DNA of 64,000 bases from Erythroxylum novogranatense (lineage: Eukaryota; Streptophyta; Magnoliopsida; Malpighiales; Erythroxylaceae): NCBI GenBank assembly GCA_029891385.1, contig CM057233.1, forward strand, positions 55,940,063 to 56,004,062, read 5' to 3'. Below are positions 44,901 to 55,397 of the stretch, piece after piece. The position numbers and the translations under genes were made by a program. The notes beneath the pieces are model-generated. The model was not told where the DNA came from, did not search any database, and was given only the letters and a program-made list of their open reading frames with translations. Each line of letters begins with the position of its first letter. Positions within the stretch are counted from its first letter, which is position 1.

Positions 44901-45974
44901 TGCTCTACGTGAATTACATGCAAAGATGAATTGTATGACTCTTGTATGATTCTTGGCATGTATTGGATTGAATTGCATGCTTTTCTTGAATCGAATCGTC
45001 TTGTTATATGACCTTTGAGGCTGGATCTTTGGGCTTTTATAGCCATATCTGTGGACTATCTTGAACACCGAATTCTTGACTCTTGAATCCTTTGAACATC
45101 GCATTGCATGCATAAATGCATGATCGGATAATGGGCGTGTCCCAGTTGCTATTATCATCGAAAAGAGCCTCGAGCTCGAACCTTTGTCTTGGCCGCCTCG
45201 AGCACGAGGGAGAAATCCTCACGCGTCCCCATCGAACAATTGTCGAGCACTTGGGCACAATCTTGAATAAGCGGAAAGAGTCTCATATGCATTATATACA
45301 TGGTATTGAATTGCCAAATTGTGTGACGATTCTTGAGCTGCGGATGCCATAATTCTTCAGAAATTGTGATGTGATCATGTGAATCGCTACGTGCTATTGT
45401 ACATTTATTCTTGATACCATAAACCGTTATAAACTCATAAATTGTTTTGTAATACTATCAAATTGAATATTCTTGTGTCGTCTTTGTATGCAATTTGCGT
45501 AATGCATGATTTGAGTGAACCATCGATGATGGTTTCTCACCGAGTTCATAAAACTCACCCAAAATTTGCACCTATTTTTCAGGTCTTGAAGAGTACCCGT
45601 TAAACGGGGAGTATGTCTCTGTAGGCAAGTGAAGAATAGGGTCGGGATCGATTAAGGTTCTGCATTAGTGTCTTATCGAATTGTATTTCACAATCACCGA
45701 TAACAATGCTTTGTATTTCTCTTGAGCCCATTGTGGTTTTAATGTTTTACTCATTAGCGATTGTAAATTATTCTTGGATGATTGTAATAATGGCTGGTTT
45801 ATTATGAACATGGGTTTTAGTTACTTCTTTTTTTTGCCACGCTAACGTGGAATCAATGGTTTCAAAAAAATGTATCTTGAATTTTAATCGTGATGTAGAC
45901 GCTACTCTCATGAACACGGACTTGGATATCACCAACGATATCGGGTTGGGTCACTTTCGGGAGTGGGGTGTTCT
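41903..45974 (+). repeat. Gypsy-4 3' LTR
   Basis: Partner of 34369-38429. It differs mainly in the last 1.5 kb, in clusters such as ACTCTTGTATGATTCTTGG against ACTACTGTATGATTACTGG. The expected terminal ACA is not present as such; the end is placed at about 45974 by alignment. Confidence 0.9.
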
Positions 45975-47463
45975 GTGAAACCACCTCGGAAGGAGGCGGG
46001 GCGGTAGGTGGGGAAGACACCGGAGAAGAGACACGAGGCGGAGAAGGGACATGAGGCGGAGCCTCGGGGGAAACTGGAGGGACTGGAGGATCGGGAGAGG
46101 GTGAGGAAGGAGTTGCGGGAGCAGGCTGGGCAGGAGGAGGGGGTGGAAGGTTGCGAGGGCGACCGAGACGGACGTAAACAAAAGGAGGAGCGGGCTCGAA
46201 GGTGAGATCGACGGAATGCTCCGGAACTCGAAAGGCCCGGAACAGGTCGTAAATGAGGTGGGGAAAAAGAAGGTAATGCCGGATATTGGTGGCCAGAACA
46301 CATTGGCGGAGGCGGAGGCTATGGGCTGTGGCAAGATTGATGAGGCGGTGACCATGAGAAGGTATATGTATAGGGCTGTTCTTTAGGGATATTTGTGAGG
46401 TGGAGGTAGGAAGGATGTTGTTGCATATGAAATGCAACCAAGTCTGACTTGAGGTGGAGGTGGAACGACGGATATACCGTTGAGAGCCCTGTGGTTGAAG
46501 CCACCGAGTCCTGTAGGGTAGAAAGTACTAATGACATCATCCTGGGTAATTCTGGATGAGGTCTAGATAATGGCAATGAGAGACAACAGGAGATGGAAAT
46601 GTTCTCGGATGATAACAGAGGAGAAAGCATCGAGGATAGAGACACCCGAAAACTAATTAGTAGGTGTGGGAATAGCGAGCATAGGAGTAATATTGGCGGA
46701 CGAAGGTGAGGTTGCCAACTGCTCGAGGTCGGGGCAAGGCCGGTCAACTCGAGTTGGAAGAGTTGTCCCACAAAAGGGTTAGTTCTTGGAGTGAGAGGAA
46801 GGGTTTTCTTTGAGTATATCTGGTGGCAACACGAGTGGCCAGTGATCATACTCGGGATCCATCGGGCGAGAGGGGGAAGGATCGGAAAAACGAGGATGAC
46901 GGGGAGGTTGCGGAGAAGGGGAATGAGTGTGGTCGGAGGAATCGGAAGAGGAAGACTACTGCTCGGGTCGAGAGGCCTGCTTCATTCGAGGCATGATCCT
47001 AAGGTCGAAAACGAAGATGGGAGAAGATTTGAGAAGGTTGGGAGCTTCAAACGCAAGGGCACAAATGGAAGCGGCAGCGAGGATGCGCGAAGGAGAAGCG
47101 AGGAAGAAGAAGAAGAAGAAAAGAGAAGGAGAAGAAGAAGAAATAAGGCGGAAGCGGGGCGAAAAGACGCTTGAAGGAGAAAAGATCAAAAGGGCTCGGA
47201 CAAAAGAAAGTCCAAGCATCGGAGGGCAAACCAGAACTATTCGTGGCGACCAACGGCGCGTTTGTCATGACGAAAAGAGACAAGCCCTAGAAGCGTCGCG
47301 ACGAAGCGAATACGTTCGTTGCGACGAACCGCCAAACAAAATGCAAATTCTAAGGATCCTATTGAATTGCACAAACATTCAATCAATCAATTCACATGCA
47401 CAAATCAACCATTCTTTTGATCTATATCATGCTTCACTACAAGAAACATGCGAGCCAACATAA
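45975..47463 (-). pseudogene. Athila-like env-like ORF, N-terminal and middle part
   Basis: The minus-strand frame 46437-45975 reads FICNNILPTSTSQISL, then INLATAHSLRLRQCVLATNI, RHYLLFPHLIYDLFRAFRVP and a proline-rich tail (VPPVSPEAPPHVPSPP). The NNILPTS...FP.LI..L segment resembles the 'putative plant transposon protein' domain of Athila env-like ORFs (family resemblance from memory). Further N-terminal parts, up to about 47463, are in several frames and overlap a long (GAA)n-like purine tract at 47097-47150. The ORF is interrupted by Gypsy-4 and continues at 34368. Its function in these elements is unproved; no clear signal peptide or transmembrane segment is visible. Confidence 0.6.
47097..47150. 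repeat. (GAA)n-like microsatellite
   Basis: A purine run dominated by GAAGAAGAAG units within the env-like region. It gives long lysine/glutamate or serine/phenylalanine-rich ORFs on both strands that are not genes. Confidence 0.85.
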
Positions 47464-47632
47464 AGGGATCAATTTATTGAGACGTAAAATAGAAATCCTA
47501 CGACTACAAATATTCCTCTTGGATGGTTCTCTCCCCACACTTAAATAATATAATCATGCTCAACAATATGCACGTTGGTATCAAACATAAGCACAATTAT
47601 ATAGTAAATGAAGGAAAGAGAAAACTTGGCAT
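47464..47632 (-). other. Junction where pol should be; internal PPT-like word
   Basis: Only about 170 bases separate the protease frame from the env-like region. They contain CTCTCCCCACACTTAA (47530-47545), on the minus strand TTAAGTGTGGGGAGAG, a PPT-like word similar to those at 33930 and 32753. RT, RNase H and integrase, normally about 3 kb, are absent here. Confidence 0.65.
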
Positions 47633-48759
47633 TCAAGGCGGGTCTTGTAGCTCGGGATGGACGTGCGGTTGATATCCAAGCTTCATGTCAACAGCTTGGG
47701 TCCTGGGCAGCTCCATTTCCATTCCCGTATCCGAATAAGCATCTGCACTATCATCAAAATAGAAACGGCCTCCAAAGAGATCATTAGTGGTCGGGGTTAA
47801 AGTTTCTGCAAATTCAGAACAAGCATCATCGATTACAACATCAAGCATATTCACCCCAAGCAAGGAGTAATCCTCGTTAGGGTGTTTCATAGCTTCATAC
47901 ATGTTGAAGCTAACGTGTTGATCACCAACCTCCATGGTGATCTTCCCTTCCTTCATACTGATCATTTTACTTGCCGTCCGAAGGAAGTGTCCTGCACCAC
48001 TTCAATAGACATATCCAGCACGTAAAAATCGGCAAGGAACACTAATCGTTTCACTTGGACCAGAATGTCCTCAATGATGCCCACAGGGTGTCGGAAGGAT
48101 CTGCCAGCCAACTGTAACACTACCGAAGTAGGTTTTACACTCTTAACCCCCAGGGCTTCATAGACAGATTTTGGCATCACATTGATTGCCGCTCCCAAAT
48201 CCAGCAACGCTCTTCCAATTGTCACCTTTCCTATGACACAAGGAATGGTGAACGATCCTGGGTCCTGACACTTCACAGGAATTTGGGGCTTGAATAATGC
48301 GGACACGTTTGAGCTCACCTGGACTCTCTCATTCAGCCTAAACTTACGCTTGTTTGTGCACAAGTCCTTCAAATATTTAGCGTAGGCCGGAACTCTCTTA
48401 ACCATGTCCAAAAGGGGCACATTCACTTCCACCTTCCCAAATAGGTCAATAATTTCCTTTTCATGTTTCAGTTCGTTGACCTTCTTGCTCATCAAGTAGG
48501 AATTTGGGAAGGGAAGGTCCTTCAGATTGACTTCCCTTTGTGTTGCTTCATTTCCACTAGATTTTTCCTTTGCAGCACTTTCTCCTGGACTGCTTGATGG
48601 TTGCTCTGTTTCCTCAATGGTTAATTTCTTCTTTTTCTTCAGCAATTCCTCTTCGCGATCACTCTCTGATCGCACAGCCTTCTTTTCTCTTACTTGAGGT
48701 GTCTCTTCAACCTCAATTTCTTCGACGCATTCTTCTTCTTCAGGAATGCTAAATTGCAC
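47633..48759 (-). CDS. Athila-like gag C-terminal region and aspartic protease
   Basis: The frame 48759-47962 (265 aa) is long and uninterrupted. It opens with an acidic and lysine-rich segment (EEEECVEEIEVEETPQ, KKKKKLTIEE), then LKDLPFPNSYLMSKKVNELK and VPAYAKYLKDLCTNKRKFRL, typical of Athila. The protease follows: IPCVIGKVTIGRALLDLGAA then INVMPKSVYEALG, with DLGA at the active site in place of the canonical D-T/S-G, as in many Athila copies. It ends with GRSFRHPVGIIEDILVQVKR and FLADFYVLDM. The next frame (47965-47633) continues with KITMEVGDQHVSFNMYEAMK to LQDPP, the usual sequence before RT. The frameshift at 47962 is the only break seen. Confidence 0.85.
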
Positions 48760-48789
48760 TTTCTTTCCACTCCTTAATTCAATTGCGTT

Positions 48790-50353
48790 AAGGCTTTTCG
48801 GATTTATGACCGTGTTGGAGGAATTGATCCGCTACTCTCGCTGATTTTCACTCGAGTTGTTGGACAACCTGGGTGGCGAAGCGTTCATGTTCTCGGCCTT
48901 GGTCTCCCATTGGTCCATCCGTTTCTCCAAGGCACTAAAGCGGGCAACATTCTTCGAGGAGTCCTGCTGGATTAAGTTTGCGATGGCGTTGAACTGATTA
49001 GCCGTAGAGGCTCTTTCTTCCTTCATCAACGTCATCATACCATGTAGCAGCTTGGTTGGTGTCCTCTTTTGGCGGTTGTGGTTGCACCGTCAATGCTTCT
49101 TGATCGAGGCTGGTTTGTAGATGTTCGGCTCCACTCCCTTGTTGAAAGCGGTTAGGTGCTCTTCCCTCATTACTCCTCCAACTAAAGTTAGGATGAGATC
49201 TCCATCCTTCATTATCGTGTTGGAGCACGGATCCCACTTAGATTTTGTCTCCCGGGTACCGCAGACTTCTTCATACCTCCGGGACGAGACATTGGTTATG
49301 TGCATCACCGATCTGCAAGATTCACAACTAGGTGCAGCCAGTTCAGTGGAAGATGAAGGGCGATGCACATTCAAATTCTTCAGCTCAGCTGCAATCGAGG
49401 ACAACTGTGAAGTTGTCCTATGCTATAGGGAATCCACCTTTGATTCCAGGCTTTCCATCCTTTTTGTCTGAGCCGACATGGCTCCTACTTCATAAACATT
49501 CCTGGAATCACGAGCACTATACTGCTGATGGTTGAGGGCCATCCTCTTGATCAAGGCCCACGCTTCAGGTGCGGTGAGGTCAATCAGCGATCCTCCGAGC
49601 GACATCTAACATTCCCTTTCTCGATTCTTCACCCCATCATAGAAATATTGAACAAGCTGCTCATCGGGAATTTGATGATGGGGCATCGAGACAACAGATC
49701 TGAAATCTGTTCCAAAATCATCTGAGGACTCGTCGTAGTCTTGCTTGGCGAGAATAGATTTATTTCCTCGTTGTGATGTCCTCGAGGTGGAAAATACTTT
49801 TCGAAAGCTTTTCTCAAGTTGGCCCAACTATGGTAGGCATTCGCGACATGCCTTGGGAGGCTCATGTACCACTCCCGGGCCTTTCCTTCTAGGGATAAGT
49901 GAAACACCTTCCACAGCACATGATCTAGGGGAGCTCCTACGGGTTTCATGCTTTGACAAATCATTGTCGGTGACTTGTAAATGCATGTAGGGATCTTCTC
50001 CGCCAAACCGTGAAATTTGGGAGAGAATTGATCAATAGCCCTTAACCCGAAATTCACGTCGAAGTTGGGCGAGGCTGCGATGAAGGGTCATAATTGACGT
50101 CCGAGGTCGTAGCTTCTCTGATCGTTCTACGCCTGTTGTTCCCTATGCTCTCATCGACTCTTTCCTGATCACCATTTAATCCATGATCTCCGTTCCTAGG
50201 TTGGTGACCGGGAAATTCTTGATGCTCAGCCATTTCTCCTACTTGATGTTCTAATGTGCTAAGGGTTGCTTGCTCTCTTCTGTCCTTCCTACGCTTCCTT
50301 AAGTATCGCTCGATTTCAGGTTGAAAATGAACGAACCTAAGTCTACGGGGCAT
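48790..50353 (-). pseudogene. Athila-like gag
   Basis: Minus-strand ATG at 50353 begins MPRRLRFVHFQPEIERYLRK, only about 10 bases downstream of the Gypsy-5 insertion. The frame shifts near 50055. The capsid part 50057-49629 reads INQFSP-type sequence with PVGAPLDHVLWKVFHLSLEG, KAREWYMSLP and WANLRKAFEKYFPP, a strong Athila gag signature. It continues in shifting frames with DEQLVQYFYDGVK, SLIDLTAPEAWALIKRMALN, a partial cysteine cluster CESCRSVMH, and a coiled-coil-like end (MMTLMKEERASTANQFNAIA). Four or more frame breaks make it a pseudogene. Gag would form the particle for this non-autonomous element or its helper. Confidence 0.88.
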
Positions 50354-50363
50354 GCACAAAAGA

Positions 50364-50368
50364 AGTTC
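50364..50368 (+). repeat. Target-site duplication of Gypsy-5 (left copy)
   Basis: AGTTC precedes TGTTGG at 50369 and is repeated exactly at 59828-59832 after CCCAACA. Confidence 0.96.
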
Positions 50369-51016
50369 TGTTGGACCCCGAACCTTGAGTGACAATTTGA
50401 CTATGATCAAGTGGATGAGTTGATTGAAATTAAGTTGAAGATCATGAAATAAAGAGAGAAAGTATGAAAATATGAAAAATTGTGTAATAGTTGACTTTCT
50501 GGCCTTTGAAGGTTGACTTTTGATTGAGGCAAAATTTGAGAAAATGATCTACATGAAACTTGTAGATTATGTTAAGAGATTTTTGTGGACATAAAGTTTG
50601 AAATATTTCGATATCGGGAGTGAAAGTTATGATCACCAAAGTTTATGTTTGATCGGGGTTGACTTTTATTATGATTGAATCTTTGGTGAGAAATTAACCT
50701 AGTTAGAGGTTAATTGAGCTTTGATGTTCTTCATGAGAATTGAAGGATTTGTTTTGATCTTTATTTCGATATAAAGTATGCAATTTTTCGATCTCGGAAA
50801 ATTAAGTTATGATTTTACAAGCTTGTATAGAGAATAGTATTTTGACGGAAAATGGACTCCGTAGGAGTTGAATTGAGTTTTATGTTCTTCTTGGAAGATT
50901 TAGAGCTTCTCTTAAGCTTTCTATAGAGACTAAGTTTGTCAAAATCGGAGTTCGGGATTAAAAGTTATGAATTTTGGGAGTTTAGAGTGAAAAAAAAAAA
51001 AAAAAAGGAAAAGTTT

Positions 51017-51235
51017 TAGCGCCTCATTAAGCTGACGGCTCATCTAGCGGCGGGCGCTCAGACGCCTCTGCTAGAGGCGACACCTCGCCTGGCGGTGAGG
51101 CGTTCGCTTCGCCCTCATGAGGCAGAGGCTCGCCCTCGAGCTGTCTTGCCTCGCTAGGCGACGCCTCTCCTAGCGAATGAGGCGTCTCGCCTCATGACGC
51201 GCCTCGCCCTCATGAGTTAGGGCGTCCGTCTGCAT
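51017..51235. repeat. CpG-rich self-complementary minisatellite in Gypsy-5 5' LTR
   Basis: Degenerate units around GCCTCGCTAGGCGA, GCCTCGCCTGGCGGTGAGGC and CGCCCTCATGAG recur head to tail and as inverted copies, in a 220-bp island within AT-rich LTR. The partner block is 56055-56280, and it shows many small differences from this one, far more than the flanking LTR sequence. Confidence 0.85.
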
Positions 51236-54200
51236 CTGACACGACGCCGCTTTTGCTTCTTAAATTTTGATTTCTTTGTTTTAATCCGACCTTTGCTCAC
51301 TATTTTGCCTATATCTTTCCGTCCGACATCCGATTGAGTTGATTCTTTTTGCGTTGGATTCCTAAGACATTGAATTTCATTTTATAAGAAATTTGTGAAC
51401 TTTTGAGATTAAATTAATGGTGATTAATTTAATCAAAGTGAGTCGGGAAATTTTCGAGCATGATTCAGTGTTTTGTGAAATTCGGGATCTGTAGAGATCC
51501 GATTGAAGCGATTCTTGAGGGAAATAAAAGATAAGACAAGGGCTACAAATCATATGAAGACATGAAATGTCAATTTTGCCCTTAGGACTTTTAATTTTGA
51601 ATTTAAGTTCGGATTAGGGTGAAATTTTGGATTAGGAACACCTGTGAGTAATTTGAGTATAACTTTTGATCTGGGAATCGAAATGAGACGATTCTTGTTT
51701 TGAATTAAACTAGAGACATAAGGCTACAATTGTTATGAAGACATCGAGTTTCAATTCTGGAACTAAAATGTGAAATTTTGGACGGAAATAATCGTACATA
51801 AGAAATGTGTTAGAATATGGATTTTTCCGCACTTGTTTATACGTAACTTTTGATGTGGTGCTTTCGGAATTGGCGCGGTCAGTGGCGTTGGTTTGTATGA
51901 GTGAGAGGAACATTTCTCGAGAAGGAAGTTTTGACAAATTCCTTCAAATCGATAGTCTGAATCAAACCGCAAGTAAGTGTAATTTTAAGTTTTGAATGGA
52001 GGGCAAATGGTCATTTGACCATCAATTAATGAAACACATACAAGAGATGTCGTTTGGCTTATTAAAAGCCACGAAAGTGGCTGGAAATTTCAGAGAAAAG
52101 AAGAAGAAATAAGAAGAAGAAAGAAGAGTGGAGTTTGGTGATGGAGGAAAGATGAGAGAAAGAGATTTTGATTTTTTCTACTTATTTTTTAAGGATTTTG
52201 GGATGGTTCAAGAGAGAAAAGGTAGAGGAGCATAAGAGCTTCCTAAGGAACCAAAAAATTGAATTTGGAGGAGAAAAGAGGTAAGAGAAATTGTTCTACT
52301 TTGAGATTTTGATTAATTTTCGGTTTAGAATTATGACATATGAGATGGGTTTATGGATTGTGGAATTAATTTTGATATATATGCTTTAGGTTGGGTTTAA
52401 TTTTGGATGAAAAATTGATTAAGGTTTAGGTTAAATTTTATGATTGAGAATTTTGAGATATTTTGGTGTAGAATTATAGGAAATATGATGAATTGATGAT
52501 ATATGAAATCAATTTTGAAGAATTGGTATTTTATGGTATTGAATTTGGATAAATTGGTTTAGGCCAATTTTAAGATTTGGGGATTTTGAAATTGAGGATT
52601 TAAATAGTTTGGAATTAATGTGAATTGAGGAATTGTGAGATTAATTTTGAAGAAATTATGTTTTATGAGATTGAATTTGGGTGTATTGGTTTAGGCCAAT
52701 TTTGAAAATTGGGGATTTTCAAAATTGGAGATTGAAATAACTTGAATGTAAATGGAATTGGTGAATTCTAAGTTGATTGTGAAAATTAAGTATTTTCGAT
52801 GTGAAATTTGGATGATTATGGTTTAGGTTTTGGTATTTTGGAAGAGAAAAAGCGAGGATCAATTGGAGCTTGAAATCAAGTTTCCGCAATAATTAGAATT
52901 GGGTAGCATATTTATATTTTGATTTGTGAGCATTATGCAATTTTGAAAAATTAAAAAAGCAATTTTCAAAAATTGAAGAAAGCAAAATTTTGGATTTTGA
53001 TACATTATTGTTTTAGTAAGTGTTTGAAAGAAAGGTTGGTTAATGTTTGAAATTGTGATTTCAAAGGATTTGGAAAAATTATTACAAGTGAATTATGTTT
53101 GAAAAGAAAATAGAAATTTCGAAAGTTCATTTTGTTATGTATGCATTGCTAAATTATGTAAAGTCTTTGAAGTTATTGATTGATTGATTGAGTGATTTAA
53201 TAGTATGCATTATGTGAATGTGTGGAAAATCAAGAATTTGAAAAGTGCCTTGGGCATTTTGAAATCTCGTTTCGATTATGTGTTATGTGGGTGGTTAGGT
53301 CCTTTGGTGAGTCATTATTTGTCTCTACTTGTTAAGCCTTCTCCGGCTGCCCGCTAGTGGCACGGAGTCCGTTCGGACTCCCTCACGGCTACACTGGACA
53401 TTATCTTGAAAAGTGTAGTACTTTCTCACATTGCATGACCGCTTCTGCGAGAATGTGCGATCGCTCTGCTTGGACCGAACAGACCATTCGATGTGTTATA
53501 TGTTTTGATTTGTTTATGTGTTACGCATTCATATTTATGAAAAATTCAAGAAGTTTTGAAAAATGAGAAAAAGTGAAATTATTATGAAAAGTTTGAAAAA
53601 TATGAAAAAAAATGGGTTTGAGGAAATTGTTTGAAAAATTATAAAGTTTGAAAAAAAAATTACTTTTTTGGCAAAAAGAGTATTAAAATGATTTGACTTA
53701 TTTATCGGTTTATAAATGTGTTATCCACGAGCTTCGAGCTCACCCCCTTTCATCCCCATCTCCGTGTTTGACGGAGATCGGATGAAAGAATGTGAACTGT
53801 CGATTCAAGCGGTTTTGTGCTTTTGAAATTTGCATGAGTTAGTTTTGAGTAATCTGAAATTTGAGTATGGAAATGTTTATGGTTTAAGATAGATTTGAAA
53901 GAAAGTGTATTTGTGTATAAAGTTGAGTATTGTGAATGAATGAGAAATTTGTTTATGAAATTATGAATAATTTGGGAATATATATGTATGACTGATTTGG
54001 GAATTTGATCGAGTTATGAGATTGGTATGTTGATTTGAGAATTATGGAAGTGTTAGGTTTAAATGTGCGTTTCTGCTGGTGTTCGGATTCCGGACGGGAG
54101 TGTCCGATGATTTTGAGCTGTATTTGGGATTATAGAAGTGTTTTTGAACCCTTGCAGGTTTGGGTTAGGATAAAGGCGGTAGTTATCTTTTGAAATTCGA

Positions 54201-54690
54201 TAAAATCTGGGATAAAAATGGAATTTGAGATTTGTATGGATGAATAAAATTTGTATGATTGTTGAGTTTGGGTTTAAGAATGAAATTTCCTATGGAAATT
54301 ATATGGATGTGATTGATGTAAGAAATGAGAATAAGAAAGAAAAAAATTTCATAACGGATTTTGGAGCGTCTTAGAATTCCCAACGCGATTACATTTCTGT
54401 TCTTTCTTAGTCACGGATGTCGGAAAGTGTTTGATTTACATTGATTGTTGCGCTTACTTTGTTTTCTATCCGAATTGATTTGTGATTCAGTATTCGATTA
54501 TTTAACCGCTATATTCGATTGAATCTGTTGGTTTGCTTCCGCTTGCATTTGCTTCCGCTTCGCTTACTTTCGGTTTGTTAAACTAGCATTTTGTTTTCGA
54601 TTCGACAATTTCCGCTTTCCTTCGTTTCCGTTTGCTTCGTTTTCCGTTCTGCTTATGTCGTTGGGTCTCGGTAACGGGATCCAACAGCTA

Positions 54691-54702
54691 TGGTATCAAA
54701 GC
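54691..54702 (+). other. Internal pseudo-PBS inside Gypsy-5 5' LTR
   Basis: CCAACA (54681-54686), a 4-base gap, then TGGTATCAAAGC duplicates the layout of the true end: CCAACA (54757-54762), 4-base gap, TGGTATCAGAGC at 54767. The 3' LTR has the same feature at 59746-59767. Confidence 0.85.
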
Positions 54703-54762
54703 ATAGAGTGAAAGTCTTACGTGTTTTCGGTTGGGATCCGGTTCCCGGATCGGGTCCCAACA

Positions 54763-55397
54763 TTTATGGTATCAGAGCCCAGTAATATGATCTTACTTGG
54801 GCGTATGAGTATGAATAAGGAATTGATACGAGTTTGTAAAGATAAGAGTGAATTTGTGAGAGTGTGCTAGGTGATCATTTGATTTTGATGAAAGAAGTAT
54901 GATTGCCTTTAGGAATTTGAAAATTGATGTGCATGACTATTTGATGAATTCAAGTGATTGGTTTGATTTGAGTGTTAAGAATATGTTTGATTTTCGGAAT
55001 GTGTTGAGGAAATTAAGATTAGAATTTCTTGATAAATTGTGATGAATTGATATAGATGAAAGAATGATGACATAATGATGATTAAACCATATTAGGGTTC
55101 CTTAAGAAATGGACCATTAATTTGTGCCCATATATGAAGAAATAATGAGTTATAGATATAGTGTTTTGATATGATATGAGTGATATATGATTTAAGGAAA
55201 TGAAAATTTTGAAGAGATTGAGAATATGCGTGATGAGTAAATTAAATAAAAGAGTGATTGATTATGAGTTTTGGAAAGAAATTAGTAAGAAAGTGCTTGA
55301 TGATCTTTGTTTAGAAAGAAATTTATGTAAGAATGAGTTACTTAGAGTTAAGTAAATATGAATTTCGAGGACGAAATTCTTTTAAGAGGGGGAGAAA
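54763..55397 (+). other. Gypsy-5 interior: PBS, 0.6-kb non-coding body, PPT
   Basis: PBS TGGTATCAGAGCCC is at 54767-54780. The body is AT-rich with no ORF. The PPT TTTAAGAGGGGGAGAAA (55381-55397) abuts the 3' LTR, preceded by the pol-end relic ATTTCGAGGACGAAATTC. Confidence 0.9.

Larger units (their letters stand above)
34369..45974 (+). mobile_element. Gypsy-4: giant-LTR element with non-coding interior
   Basis: Two ~4.06-kb LTRs (34369-38429 and 41903-~45974) flank a 3.47-kb interior. The left LTR starts TGTAACATCCCACCCC and ends GTGTTACA. A PBS TGGTATCAAAGCCC follows at 38436, and a GGAGGGGGGAATT PPT precedes the right LTR. No gag or pol motif was recognised, so it is a LARD-like or strongly decayed element. 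The presumed TSD is GCAGA (34364-34368). At the right the sequence reads GTGTTCTGTGAAACC where GTGTTACA-GCAGA-AACC is expected, so the right terminus and TSD are blurred. Confidence 0.88.
50369..54762 (+). repeat. Gypsy-5 5' LTR
   Basis: Runs TGTTGGACCCCGAACC...CGGGTCCCAACA. Landmarks: 17-base poly(A) at 50990-51006, CpG-rich minisatellite-like block 51017-51235, purine tract 52083-52140, conserved word 53334-53355, hairpin GGAGTCCGTTCGGACTCC (about 53366-53383), CTCACCCCC module (about 53739), and internal pseudo-PBS at 54691-54702. Confidence 0.94.

Noticed and set aside
46008..46205. Glu/Lys-rich and other long ORFs on the plus strand at 46008-47463
   Set aside because: They are shadows of proline-rich and (GAA)n-rich sequence in the minus-strand env-like ORF.
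49121..49471. 116-codon plus-strand ORF
   Set aside because: It lies antisense to the Athila gag, whose minus-strand frames carry the clear family signature.
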